Source: Tetramitus jugosus
Taxonomy: Eukaryota > Heterolobosea > Eutetramitea > Acrasida > Vahlkampfiidae
DNA: 64,000 nt
Assembly (NCBI GenBank): GCA_937625935.1
Contig: OW569364.1
Coordinates: 372,001-436,000 of the forward strand
Direction of reading: 5' to 3'
Shown here: positions 28,533-38,271 of the stretch, one piece after another
Layout of the letters: each line of letters opens with the position of its first letter
Position numbering within the stretch: the first letter of the stretch is position 1
Position numbers and translations under genes: made by a program
Notes under the pieces: model-generated
Told to the model about the DNA's origin: nothing
Database searches by the model: none
The model's input: the letters and a program-made list of their open reading frames with translations, nothing else

Positions 28533-29348
28533 TTAAAAAAGAGCATACGTGGTTGTATCATATTGCTCTACTTCAGTCGAAAGTTCTTCTTCATTCTCTT
28601 CCCTGATTTCATTCTCCTTCAGCTCAGGTTCTTCAAAGGCAATAATCTCCGATAGCTCTATCGAACGACCAGGCAATTCTTTCAACTTTTTCAGAGTAAA
28701 AATCTTAATCTCTGGCGAGTACCACTCTGGATGATAATCCTCTTCATCAATCGGCTCCACACTAAAGAATTGAGTAATAAAAGGAAAGAAGGCAGCATCC
28801 TTCTTCGATCTCAACTCATAAGCCAACAACACTTCAACCTCTGGATTCACATCAGCAACCATCTGCAGACACTGAGCCAGAGGCATCCACATATCCTTCG
28901 ACTCATACACACAATCACAAACAACTACACAATCAAATTTTTCTTCAATCGGAGTTTCTCCCCACATGAGCTCCTTCACAGTATATCTCTGCTTGAGATC
29001 ACCGACTTTCAACGCCTTCTCATCACCTGCATAAAAATAATTTTCTTCCAAACTACAATTCAATTCAATGTTGTGTTCAATGAGAGGCAACAACACTTGC
29101 TTATCCGTGAGAACTACATGTCCAGCACCCATCAACAATAAAATGATACCTAGAACACCCGTACCACTACCCAGCTCCAAAATTTTCTTGCCTGTGAAAT
29201 GACCTGGAGGATACTTTGCCACATTCTCAAAAGCTTTCATAATGACAAATGTGCAGTCCCAAATAATGGCACCAGCTTCCTTGTTTACAATGTGCAAATC
29301 TTGTTCAATGCTCAGTTTCTTACCAAATGTTTCAATCTCTCGTCTCAT
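28533..29348 (-). CDS. METTL21-type protein methyltransferase
   Basis: The 271-residue protein belongs to the family-16 seven-beta-strand methyltransferases. The SAM-binding motif I is ILELGSGTGVLG (residues 57-67). It is preceded by the typical GAIIWDCTFVIMKAF helix and followed by VVLTDK (acidic residue for the ribose) and VVVCDCVYE, which takes the place of the family's D-x-x-Y segment. The last 45 residues are Glu-rich and disordered. Characterised relatives trimethylate lysines in Hsp70, VCP, eEF1A or similar proteins. I cannot say which substrate applies. Likely cytosolic, intronless. Confidence 0.85.
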   Translation of the reverse strand: MRREIETFGKKLSIEQDLHIVNKEAGAIIWDCTFVIMKAFENVAKYPPGHFTGKKILELGSGTGVLGIILLLMGAGHVVLTDKQVLLPLIEHNIELNCSLEENYFYAGDEKALKVGDLKQRYTVKELMWGETPIEEKFDCVVVCDCVYESKDMWMPLAQCLQMVADVNPEVEVLLAYELRSKKDAAFFPFITQFFSVEPIDEEDYHPEWYSPEIKIFTLKKLKELPGRSIELSEIIAFEEPELKENEIREENEEELSTEVEQYDTTTYALF

Positions 29349-29973
29349 TTCTGGTCAACGTTGTTCTTTTATGTTGAATGATCTGATGTTTTTCGTTCAC
29401 ACAAGGAGATCTTTTTTTTGTGCTTGTAAGTTTCACTTGATAATCCAAAAATAGAAGTTGAAGAGGTGCCTGTTTGTTTGCCACTGGCTTACTTTGGTTA
29501 CTCTGTGACACCGAATGGGTGAGTGGGATAGTGCAATGTTCCTGGAAAACGGATCAATCTTTCTTTGGCCTCATTTTATTTTGAATCCATTGCGGAAGGC
29601 AGGTCATTTCTTGTTGTTGGGCATGGTCGGATGCTTCTTCGAGGTTCGCTTATTTCACAATTCAACAAAACGCACATGAAAATTTCAAGCAAACCGAGCC
29701 ACAATCACACCGGACAATAGACAGCCGGCTAGATATCCACACCCACTCCAACAGCTTTTGACAGACGCAAACCACACCCAAGTCATGAACCAGCTTGAAT
29801 GAAAAAGAAGCAACAAAGCAAGTCACAAACACAATAACCAAAAATTGAAGCTCATCTCCCTTTTGCTTCAAAAAGACTCCTAACACCAAGATAACGGACA
29901 ACAAGCACAACAAACCAGGACTTTTAACGAGAAAATCAACCATCCAGCCAAACCAACCAAACAAAGAACCAAC
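29349..29973. other. Divergent promoter region
   Basis: This 625-nt spacer separates the divergent methyltransferase and F-box genes. No protein-like frame is seen: the long minus-strand frame over 29662-30231 is antisense to the F-box coding start and gives a Phe-rich product. The right half (29740-29970) is C/A-rich on the plus strand, as in other leaders here. No RNA gene seen. Confidence 0.5.
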
Positions 29974-32520
29974 ATGCCCTTCCACAATTACTATTACCAA
30001 GCGCCAACGGTAAGCTTCCAAAATCCTGACTTCCAAAGCTTCTTGCTCTCCCAAAAACAACAACAAGAACTGCAACCACAAGAAGCTCAAACTTCTCCCA
30101 AGGTCACTGCTGATTCCTCTTCTCTCCACAATAACAATAGCAAGATTGAGACTAACAACAAAAGAGAAAAAGCTAAAGAAGAACAAGAAGAAGACTCCAT
30201 AACAGTGGTGGTCCGAGATGCACATTTTCAATCCTTGTGGAAACAGTTACCTGAAGCTCTCATGATTCATTGCTTCCTGTTCTTGAATGAGAATTGTGTG
30301 TTGAATCATGTGAGTCTCACGAGTCACCACATGCATCAACTGTGTGTCAACATGTTTCGTTCAAATTGTCGTGTCATTGTTTTTGAGTTGTTTGATATAG
30401 AGAGAGAATATCAACCTGATGATTTTTCCAAGGATGAACGAGTAGTACAGTCAGAGTATAGTCGCATGAAATGTTTTGTTCAGTTTTTGAAGAGATATCA
30501 AGTCAAGAGTGCTCAGATTCAATCACGCCTACGGTCATCATCGAAAAAGTCGTCTTTGAATCACTCTGGTAGCATTGGTGGAACAACGACGCAGTCAAAT
30601 TATAGTAGTATTCAGAGAGTCATTGCCAAGAATCAACAATCATTGGGATATCAATGTGTAAAGTGGTTGATGCAGAATCATGTGATACTCAATGATTTAT
30701 CAGTCATTGAGGTGGATGATGATGGTGGATCGAGTTTTCATCATCATTCTCACCATCATCAAGCGTTGGCGATGAACAGTGAAAAGATGAATGCTGTGAA
30801 TTCAAAGAAGACGACAACAGCGACTGCAGTAGCAGCAGTAGCTTCTGCCATTCATCGAAATTTGAGTGTTCCGAGCTTAGGATCCAGAAATCGAAGTCTA
30901 TCTACCGTAACAATGATGAAAAATAGAGTGTTGCCGCAGAGTAATTCATCAAGTATCGATCTTTCCGCCTCTGATACTACTACTACTGCTGACGAGCAAC
31001 AGCAGAACGACAACAACAACGATAATCAAGTGTCATCAATGGAACACTTGGAATTATCAAAGCATTTTGTACAGTTGGCTCCATGGTTTCTTAACGATTC
31101 AGGCGCATTGAGGAAACTAAAGAGCTTAACATTGTACAATGATTGGAATATTGAGTTGGATTTTATGTTGTGTAACGCCAGTTTGCTTCATTTAGAAACG
31201 TTGGAGCTGTATGGATGCTCCTCCAAGAATATTTTAACACTGTTGAGTGCTTGCACAGAGCAGTTACAAACACTGGTCGTTCAGTTGTCCAATAGTCCGA
31301 GTGAGAGTCGATTGGCTCATCAAGTGCATGCGTTGGCTGAAGAAACAACTGATATGTCCAACGTGCATCATCTGCAGTTTCCAAAGTTGAAAAATTTGGA
31401 TTTGGAAGCGTCTGTGTTGCCACTGTTCTTCCGAGGTATCGTTCACTCAGTACTTGTGAGCTCCGAGTGTAAAACAATGGATCATCTCTTGATCAAGGGT
31501 AAATTACCGATGCGCAAGAATGGTGACTCCAATGTGCAGTCATGGAGAGAGACCATGAGCATTCTGCAGTCATGTCACTTTGAGCTTGCACTGCCATGTG
31601 AACTATTCCACTTTTTAACTGAATCGTGTCGACGTCAAATCGCAAAACTGACCATTTTTGGTGGTGTTCTGGACAAGGAAACACAGGAGCTGTTGATGCA
31701 GTGCTCCTGTCTGAGCAGCTTAAGTGTCATCTCAGAGAGTACTGTTACTTCAAAGTCATTGATTGGAAGTCTTGTGGATCACCTACCCAAGTTGACAGAC
31801 TTATCCATGCCATTTACAGAATTCCGCATCAAGCAATACATGTCAGAAGTGCAGGACGATACGCCGAAATCTCAGTTGAAGAAACTGGATATCAACTTGA
31901 ACGCTTTTTCGGATTTTTCAATGGAGAGATTCATGAACAGAATTGGTCACAGCCTCCGAGAGTTGTACTGTTCGACGTTTGCTCTGCGGTTTGACAGATT
32001 TTGTGAACTGACACCACTGCTGACAAAATACGCATCCAATATTCAACATTTATCGCTGTCTGTGCAAGCGTTGACCGTAGCTGGTATATCTCGGTACAAG
32101 TGCAATCAGATTGCAACAGAGTCTCTCCGAAGCGTGGATCTGAAGCTCGATATTCACTTAAGCTTCGAGGAAATGTCACTCGTTGCACTTTGTCTCCTGC
32201 ACAAACTGCCCAGCACATGTAAATATAACACATCATTTGACGGTAGTATTTCATCGAATCCCCAGTTTCCAAACACAGGATTAGAGGAAGATCTCGGGCG
32301 TGATGTGCTGTACAAGTTACCTCGCATCGTAGATCAAGTTGTCGGTTTTTCTACGGAAGAAAAGGACATGTTGAGAAGTGGTTTCGAACGAGGCGTTCGA
32401 GTACCTCCAATTCAGCGCATGATTGATCAACTGTGCGAATTGAGAAGGGAGGAAGATAAGTTGAATGAGACGATGCGTTTCAGAGAGTCAACCATGCACA
32501 ATTCTGCCTTCTACTTCTAA
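29974..32520 (+). CDS. F-box protein with LRR-like solenoid, 848 aa
   Basis: Residues 1-75 are Gln/Ser/Lys-rich and disordered. An F-box-like motif follows at about 86-130 (LPEALMIHCFLFLNENCVLN). A low-complexity linker (about 180-350: His, Ser, Thr, poly-Asn/Gln) precedes irregular Leu-rich repeats to about residue 780 (LKSLTLYNDWN, LETLELYGCS, LKNLDLEASVL, LKKLDINLNAF). The layout is that of a substrate adaptor for an SCF ubiquitin ligase, with the solenoid binding the target. The F-box is divergent, so SKP1 binding is inferred. Intronless, and convergent with the ABC transporter, 71 nt apart. Confidence 0.75.
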   Translation: MPFHNYYYQAPTVSFQNPDFQSFLLSQKQQQELQPQEAQTSPKVTADSSSLHNNNSKIETNNKREKAKEEQEEDSITVVVRDAHFQSLWKQLPEALMIHCFLFLNENCVLNHVSLTSHHMHQLCVNMFRSNCRVIVFELFDIEREYQPDDFSKDERVVQSEYSRMKCFVQFLKRYQVKSAQIQSRLRSSSKKSSLNHSGSIGGTTTQSNYSSIQRVIAKNQQSLGYQCVKWLMQNHVILNDLSVIEVDDDGGSSFHHHSHHHQALAMNSEKMNAVNSKKTTTATAVAAVASAIHRNLSVPSLGSRNRSLSTVTMMKNRVLPQSNSSSIDLSASDTTTTADEQQQNDNNNDNQVSSMEHLELSKHFVQLAPWFLNDSGALRKLKSLTLYNDWNIELDFMLCNASLLHLETLELYGCSSKNILTLLSACTEQLQTLVVQLSNSPSESRLAHQVHALAEETTDMSNVHHLQFPKLKNLDLEASVLPLFFRGIVHSVLVSSECKTMDHLLIKGKLPMRKNGDSNVQSWRETMSILQSCHFELALPCELFHFLTESCRRQIAKLTIFGGVLDKETQELLMQCSCLSSLSVISESTVTSKSLIGSLVDHLPKLTDLSMPFTEFRIKQYMSEVQDDTPKSQLKKLDINLNAFSDFSMERFMNRIGHSLRELYCSTFALRFDRFCELTPLLTKYASNIQHLSLSVQALTVAGISRYKCNQIATESLRSVDLKLDIHLSFEEMSLVALCLLHKLPSTCKYNTSFDGSISSNPQFPNTGLEEDLGRDVLYKLPRIVDQVVGFSTEEKDMLRSGFERGVRVPPIQRMIDQLCELRREEDKLNETMRFRESTMHNSAFYF

Positions 32521-32591
32521 TACAACATTGTAAATAAAGTATATGAAAGAAACCAAATTTCAAGAAAACAAATCGTACAAGAATAACTTTA

Positions 32592-34820
32592 TCAGTCTGA
32601 ATCAGTATGTTCCTCAGAGTCTGAAGAGGTTGGTTGCTGGGAGCTCTGGGTTGAGTTTCCTGTTCCTGATATGGCTGCAGCAGCTGCTCTACCCATCATC
32701 ATCTGCTTGTTGGCGAGACGTGAATAATAACCATCAGTAATTCGCAACAACTCGTGGTGAGTTCCTTGTTCCTTCAATTCTCCCTTGTGCATGACACAGA
32801 TCTTATCAGAGTCAACAATAGTGGAAAGTCTGTGAGCAATCACAATAGATGTTCTTCCTTGCATGAGCTTGGTCAAAGCATCTTGCACAACACCTTCTGA
32901 TTGTGTATCAAGAGCAGATGTAGCTTCATCCAACAACAACAATGTTGGATTTTGAATCATGGCTCTCGCGATAGCAACTCTCTGCTTTTGACCTCCGGAG
33001 AGTGAAACACCCTTTTCACCCAACATGGTTTCATAACCATCTGTTAGATCCATGATAAAGTCATGAGCGTTGGCAGCAACGGCAGCTCTTTGGATTTCCT
33101 CATCGGTCACTTCTCTCAAACCTTCGATCGCATAACAGATATTTTGCTTGATTGATCCAGCAAATAGAGTTGGTTCCTGTGTCACAATACCAATGTTTCT
33201 GTGAAGCCATCTTGGATCGATACGCTCCAAGGAAACTCCATCGAGAGTTATCTCTCCAGAATCTGCTTGATAAAACTTTTCAATCAAGCCTACAATCGTC
33301 GATTTACCTGAACCGGAAGCACCAACGAGGGCCACGGATTGACCAGGTTTAATCGTCAGTGAAAAGTCCTTCAATACAACAACGCCTGGTCTTGTTGGAT
33401 AAGTGAAGAATACATTCTTGAACTCAATGTGACCTTCGAGCTTGTTTGGCGCTTCACCACCCTCGTGTCTCATTGCAGGTTCTCTTCGAATCACCTTGAG
33501 CATGTTCTTGAGTGCAGGATCTGCCTTACTAAACTCTGGTGCTGCTTGCATACCCATCAACAGACCAATCACAGCCATCAGATTCAAACCAAACACCTTG
33601 AACATGTCACCAATGGTCATCTCACCCTGCAATGTCATTTTTCCACCATACCAGAAACCAAGTGCAATCGCACCCCAAATCACAAAGGAAATAATACCAA
33701 TGGCAATACCGAGAATGGATGCCTTGACAACGAACCATCCGTGAGCTTTTCGCAACTGTCTCGCATAACGGATTTTTTCCTTCTCTTCACCGTCCATGGA
33801 TCTCACTGTTCTCATGGCAGAGATGACCTCATTTGCAATACCAGCAGCCTTGTTGATAATGTCTGTGATACGAGTGACGACAGCTTTTGTGAACACACCT
33901 GTTCCTCCCAGAACGAACACCATGAGTGGAGCGACAGACAACATGACAAGAGCCATCTTCCAACCTGCGACAATACCGAGAGCTACACCCAGAATGGCCT
34001 GAACCAAATTTCTAACAATTTCTCCAAGCTTTGTCGAGTAGGCCATTTGAATGAGAGAAGTGTCAGCAAGTTCACTCACCAACTGACCCGTCTTCTTCAT
34101 ATCAAAATACCCAATCTCCTGATTCAACAAGCTATTAAAGTAAGCTTTTCTGAGTCGTACACCGAACCGATCATGAGCCCAATTCATGAAAAAATTTTCC
34201 ACGAACGCAGCGCCAAAAGCGATCGCCGCCAAAATCGCAACCCAAACGGCGCTGTTATTGACCGTTGCCTTAAATTTGGCCACCTGAAGGATAGCGCTCG
34301 CACCAATCACTGTTCTGCTTGTGCTGACAGCTGTAGTCGACGGAGTCAAACCGTCAATTAAACTACCAATCACTTCATACAATGCAATGGGAATAGCACC
34401 ACTGACTGCTGCACCAGTCAAACCAAGCAACACCAAAATAAACTCTACATGCAAATATCTAAAAATGTACAGTGTGTGCTTAATGTCTGGTTCTCTTGGA
34501 TCCTTGATTTCTTCCTCTTCACTTTCCTTTTTCTTGTCCTTTTTTTCCTTGAGCTGGGCACGGAGTCCCCCCTTTTTTTTTCTGTTGCGCAGAACGCTGC
34601 GGATTCCCCCCTTGTCGTAAACTTCATTGTCGTTACTGTTGTTGTTCGATTTATTGTTAATGTTATCGTTCGGATCACCACCAGAGCTAATCGTAGTGGA
34701 TTGTATGTTGCCGTCGTGGCTGCTTGTTGTGGCATGAGGACTAATCGATGGCAGACGAATCGTGTCATGCATCTCTTGTGGCTTCTCAACAAGGTTTATT
34801 GAGTCTGTATCTTCTGACAT
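32592..34820 (-). CDS. ABC transporter, ABCB-type half-transporter (second copy)
   Basis: This is a 742-residue half-transporter with one six-TM domain (about 125-440) and one NBD (about 475-715). The NBD has FFTYPTRPGVVVL (A-loop), Walker A GASGSGKST, VTQEPTLFAGS (Q-loop), signature LSGGQKQRVAIARA, Walker B LLLLDEATSALD and IVIAHRLST. Its motifs are closer to the ABCB1/plant ABCB consensus than those of the transporter at 5729-7732. The N-terminal 115 residues are Ser/Asn/Lys-rich without a presequence; the C-terminal 35 are Ser/Thr/Gln-rich and end acidic. It must form a homo- or heterodimer. Substrate unknown. Confidence 0.93.
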   Translation of the reverse strand: MSEDTDSINLVEKPQEMHDTIRLPSISPHATTSSHDGNIQSTTISSGGDPNDNINNKSNNNSNDNEVYDKGGIRSVLRNRKKKGGLRAQLKEKKDKKKESEEEEIKDPREPDIKHTLYIFRYLHVEFILVLLGLTGAAVSGAIPIALYEVIGSLIDGLTPSTTAVSTSRTVIGASAILQVAKFKATVNNSAVWVAILAAIAFGAAFVENFFMNWAHDRFGVRLRKAYFNSLLNQEIGYFDMKKTGQLVSELADTSLIQMAYSTKLGEIVRNLVQAILGVALGIVAGWKMALVMLSVAPLMVFVLGGTGVFTKAVVTRITDIINKAAGIANEVISAMRTVRSMDGEEKEKIRYARQLRKAHGWFVVKASILGIAIGIISFVIWGAIALGFWYGGKMTLQGEMTIGDMFKVFGLNLMAVIGLLMGMQAAPEFSKADPALKNMLKVIRREPAMRHEGGEAPNKLEGHIEFKNVFFTYPTRPGVVVLKDFSLTIKPGQSVALVGASGSGKSTIVGLIEKFYQADSGEITLDGVSLERIDPRWLHRNIGIVTQEPTLFAGSIKQNICYAIEGLREVTDEEIQRAAVAANAHDFIMDLTDGYETMLGEKGVSLSGGQKQRVAIARAMIQNPTLLLLDEATSALDTQSEGVVQDALTKLMQGRTSIVIAHRLSTIVDSDKICVMHKGELKEQGTHHELLRITDGYYSRLANKQMMMGRAAAAAISGTGNSTQSSQQPTSSDSEEHTDSD

Positions 34821-35129
34821 GTCTCTTCACACACACGGTTTGTTTTGTTTTTTTTTTGTGACCTGAGCTCAATCAATAGATGATAAATTTCAACTGTGAT
34901 GTTGTGCGTTCGTTTGTTGGCGTGGCAAAACAACAAAAGAGAGAATTCAACAAATGGAAGAACAATGGAAAGTGGAACTGCGTGAGATTTGTTTTGCCTG
35001 TGATATTTGGTGGAAGCAGAAACGAAGAAGAGAAGTTTTTAGTGAATCACGACACTGTCAATTTTTGACCGTCGGACCGTGCGATGGCCGGAATTTTGCG
35101 GGACCCGAAGGTCGACAGTGGGCTATCTC
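34821..35129. other. Spacer between two minus-strand genes
   Basis: This 309-nt spacer holds the leader of the ABC transporter and the trailer of the cyclase-like gene. Short plus-strand frames exist but have no protein character. No RNA gene or repeat seen. Confidence 0.4.
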
Positions 35130-37769
35130 TCAAATGACCTGATTCGAGGTCGAGATATGAGACCATGTGAATACAATCCTTTTCGGTTTCTTTGATAGTA
35201 ATTGTTGTTCGCACATTTCAATCATCTTCTCTGTCATCATGTCTATTCTTGATTCTCGCTTTTGTTTTTGCTGGAATTGTTGAAGCAAGTCCAGAGCTGA
35301 GCAGATATCATCGTTGCTCATGAAAGCAAATGCTTCTTCGTACTGTAGGTAGCGATCACTCTCTTTCTGGGCTTCCATGGCATACATCCATTCTCCATCC
35401 ACCGGCGTTGGAGCTTCTTCAATTAGCTCGTGCAATCGTTGTTGGTTGATGCCAAAGCAAGGAGCCTCCATGAGAGCGACAGACCTCGTGAGAAACTTGT
35501 CTTTTGGGAGAGATTTCACCGTTTCATCAGAACACACGATGACAACTGGGACATGTTTACTCATCTTTGAGCAAATACGAGCCAATTCCAAATTGTTACC
35601 GAATGCCAATTGTTGCCTTCTCTTGGCTGTTCCCATGTTTCCTAGAACAGTTTGTCCTGTCGAAACGCCTATAGATAACTTCACATTGTATCCTTCAAGT
35701 TGCTTCAATCTTACGTATGATTCTTTCATAAAAGATTTCAATGAGAGAGCAGCTTTACAAGCTAAGGAAGAGTGATTAGAGCTTCTTATCGTTCCATTCC
35801 ATATTATGCTGAATGAGTTTTCATTGAAGGAGAATAGCTGTCCTCGATTAGCATCAGCAATTTCTGTAACTTTTTGGAGTAGGGCTCCATGAATCTCAAC
35901 TATTTCATAGTAGTTATGGTTGAACATTAACTGAGAATAGAATTCTCTAATCTCTATATGAAGAATGGTTACCTTCTTACTTTCGATTGCCAGAGCAAAT
36001 CTCGAGTCGTCAATGTGGGTTTTCCCTGACGACTTGCTGGATTTGACAAAACTGGACATTGAGTTAGTTTTTGTGAAATGATCTGAAGGCGTCACTCCAC
36101 TCATCCTGAAATTAGGCTTCTCCGGTTCGAGGTTCTTTTTCTTCTGAAGAACGTGCTCTGGAAGGAAACTTCTGTATTCGACCAACGTCTCAATCATTCC
36201 TCTGAAGAATTCTTGGATGAGGGAAACTTCAGAGAATGCTGAAGACTTTCTCTTGTTGTTTAAAATTTGTTCCAACTTCATATCCTCAACCAGCTTCATG
36301 TCACTAATCAAATTATACAGTGGTTTGGATATGGTCCTTGCTGTGATGATCGACGTGACAATACCCATTACAACTGAACAGGCACTAAAGATAATAGATA
36401 TAATAAATAGGATGTAAACGGTGCCTAGTTGAGCCCAGTTATGAACAACTGAGATCACTATCCAATACTTGTCATCAAAAATATTGACACCCTGAGCAAC
36501 GTAGAGATACTTTCCCCCTTCGAACATCAATTTGGAGGCCACACTCGAAGACAGAGGGATACCACCAAGATTGTGGTCGTATTTCTTCCGAAGCTCCCTG
36601 ACTGTCCTGCGAATGAGTTTGTTAGGACTGGCTTGAGCATCTGGAGGGTATGCTTGGATGGTTTTTGATACACCCTCGAGTCTGTTCGTGTCTGATGATC
36701 CTATGATACGCCCCGTGTGTCTTTCAATGATGAATGATGTTCCTCTTTCTATTGTAAATCTTTGCAAGAACAGTTTGAAGTTGTCGGCGGTGTAAATCAT
36801 TGAAGAATATCCTCTTAGATTGTTCTCAGGACTCAGTAGAAGTTGAACATTAGCAATTCTCGAAGGACAACGAACTCCCTCCTTTTCTGTGGAACAATAT
36901 CTTGTGTCCAGATAGAGGTCAGTCCAACCTGAGTTTTTTCCTGCTCGAAATGTTGCATTTGCTGTTTGAAACATTCGTGATTGCACACCACTAAAGTTGA
37001 AAATGTTCGTAATCCCTGAACTTTCTCCCGTGATTATGTTGGTTATATTGTATACGTATTGTTTGTTAGGGGGAGTTATTGGTGGCCAGTGGATTGATTC
37101 TTGTCCTCGCATTTCCCCTTCAACGGCAGTGTAGCTGATCATCTTGAGGTGAAGACTCGGGTCATCGAGAGGGTAGTTCTCTTGCATCTCTTTTTGATCA
37201 AATAGATAGAGGCCAACTTGTACTCGTCGCCCCTTCACAACTCGTGCAGATCCTAATAAGATGTTCCTGGCTAATTCCTTACTTTCTTTCATTGAGGAAT
37301 AGTTCGTCAAGAGGTCAAGGTTCGAGGTCACCACTTGTGAAACAACTGAATTTGCGTGGTCTACAAATTGCATCTTGTTCTCCAGGAAACTCACGACTGA
37401 ATCCGCAGATCTAACTCTCAACTCATGAGATAATCTATCGGTGCTCACAAGATTAGTTGAGGCCCATACGATAGTGGTCACAATTAGGCAAAGCGAACTG
37501 AACAACGAGGTAAATATGATGAACAACTTAAGTGATTTAGCCGTTTCCAAACAAGTGGGAGAGTAGTCGTAGGACGTGTCACTCTCATCCGAGAAACTGT
37601 CATCATTCTCTGCTGTGTTTGGACGATCTATCTTGAGGGAAGGCGATGAGGGATATATCTTGATCGTGTTCATTCTCTCGAAGTAGTGTCGAAGACTTGT
37701 GGATGTTTCAAGTGTGCGAGATAGAGTTTTTGTCCTCTCGATCTGCACATGGAAAAAACAAATTGCCAT
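35130..37769 (-). CDS. Receptor-like protein with degenerate class III cyclase domain
   Basis: From ATG 37769 the protein has 879 aa; a shorter start at 37673 (Met33) is also possible. TM1 (about 81-103) and TM2 (about 450-478, LFIISIIFSACSVVMGIV) flank an extracellular domain of about 340 residues, with a layout like a Cache sensor. A HAMP-like helix follows. The region about 596-760 aligns with class III nucleotide cyclases. Where active enzymes have an Asp in the first strand (FADIVGF type), this one has ILHIEIREF. The second metal motif (GDG type) is FNENSF. SIGVSTGQTVLGNMG keeps the later Gly pattern, but the GDTVNxAxR-type helix reads GNNLELARI. Most metal and transition-state residues are therefore missing. 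It may be a pseudo-cyclase acting by dimerising with active partners. Confidence 0.75.
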   Translation of the reverse strand: MAICFFHVQIERTKTLSRTLETSTSLRHYFERMNTIKIYPSSPSLKIDRPNTAENDDSFSDESDTSYDYSPTCLETAKSLKLFIIFTSLFSSLCLIVTTIVWASTNLVSTDRLSHELRVRSADSVVSFLENKMQFVDHANSVVSQVVTSNLDLLTNYSSMKESKELARNILLGSARVVKGRRVQVGLYLFDQKEMQENYPLDDPSLHLKMISYTAVEGEMRGQESIHWPPITPPNKQYVYNITNIITGESSGITNIFNFSGVQSRMFQTANATFRAGKNSGWTDLYLDTRYCSTEKEGVRCPSRIANVQLLLSPENNLRGYSSMIYTADNFKLFLQRFTIERGTSFIIERHTGRIIGSSDTNRLEGVSKTIQAYPPDAQASPNKLIRRTVRELRKKYDHNLGGIPLSSSVASKLMFEGGKYLYVAQGVNIFDDKYWIVISVVHNWAQLGTVYILFIISIIFSACSVVMGIVTSIITARTISKPLYNLISDMKLVEDMKLEQILNNKRKSSAFSEVSLIQEFFRGMIETLVEYRSFLPEHVLQKKKNLEPEKPNFRMSGVTPSDHFTKTNSMSSFVKSSKSSGKTHIDDSRFALAIESKKVTILHIEIREFYSQLMFNHNYYEIVEIHGALLQKVTEIADANRGQLFSFNENSFSIIWNGTIRSSNHSSLACKAALSLKSFMKESYVRLKQLEGYNVKLSIGVSTGQTVLGNMGTAKRRQQLAFGNNLELARICSKMSKHVPVVIVCSDETVKSLPKDKFLTRSVALMEAPCFGINQQRLHELIEEAPTPVDGEWMYAMEAQKESDRYLQYEEAFAFMSNDDICSALDLLQQFQQKQKRESRIDMMTEKMIEMCEQQLLSKKPKRIVFTWSHISTSNQVI

Positions 37770-37894
37770 CTTGAACAACTACAGTCGCCTGTAAACTATT
37801 ACGAGCGATGAGTGATAACTTTAATTGGAAGTGGGCAGGATAAATGAGAGCGATGAGTCATAATCATAGGTGTAGTTTCCGTTTCACCTGACGT

Positions 37895-38188
37895 CTATTC
37901 GAGTTTGTCCTCACTTCCAAAACCCTTGTCGTGCCATTGCTTCAAAATTTCATCGGTCACTTCAAAGCCACAAGAGTCTGGCACAACAGCATCAATACCA
38001 CACTTGGGACACAAAACAGTGATCAGTCCATTTTTCTCACGGATCAAATCCTCATTGTCGTCCAATCGAACATCACTCGCAGGATACCTTTTCAGACAGT
38101 AAACACAATAACAAAACTTGGATTTCTTGACCTCCTCAGAGTTATTGGTTGCTAGTGGTAGATAATATGGGGTGCCGTTCTGTTTCAT
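37895..38188 (-). CDS. Small zinc-ribbon protein of bacterial type, 97 aa
   Basis: After a 25-residue polar N-terminus come CVYCLKRYPASDV and, 30 residues on, LCPKCGIDAVVPDSCGFEVT and EILKQWHDKGFG. The two CxxC pairs should bind one zinc ion. The order (C-x-x-C-L-K-x-[FY], then LCPxCGIDxV, then a G-[FY]-x-[VI]-[ST] and a C-terminal amphipathic helix) resembles a family of small bacterial cytoplasmic zinc-ribbon proteins of unknown function as I remember it; I cannot search to confirm. No intron, no signal. It sits between cyclase-like and UTP21 genes on the same strand. If the match holds, lateral transfer from bacteria is a possibility. Confidence 0.7.
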   Translation of the reverse strand: MKQNGTPYYLPLATNNSEEVKKSKFCYCVYCLKRYPASDVRLDDNEDLIREKNGLITVLCPKCGIDAVVPDSCGFEVTDEILKQWHDKGFGSEDKLE

Positions 38189-38271
38189 GTTTTTTGTTTG
38201 GGTGAAAGATCAGAACTTGATGTTGGTGAACTTGGGGGAATTCGAAGAGAGTGGTTTTATTCCTAAAGAGG

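Noticed and set aside
29662-30231. Minus-strand open frame of 189 codons rich in Phe and Leu
   Set aside because: It is antisense to the start of the F-box gene and its hydrophobicity mirrors Lys/Glu/Gln codons on the coding strand.
33429-34361. Plus-strand open frame of 310 codons
   Set aside because: It is the antisense shadow of the ABC transporter at 32592-34820; the His/Ser/Asn-rich product has no domain.
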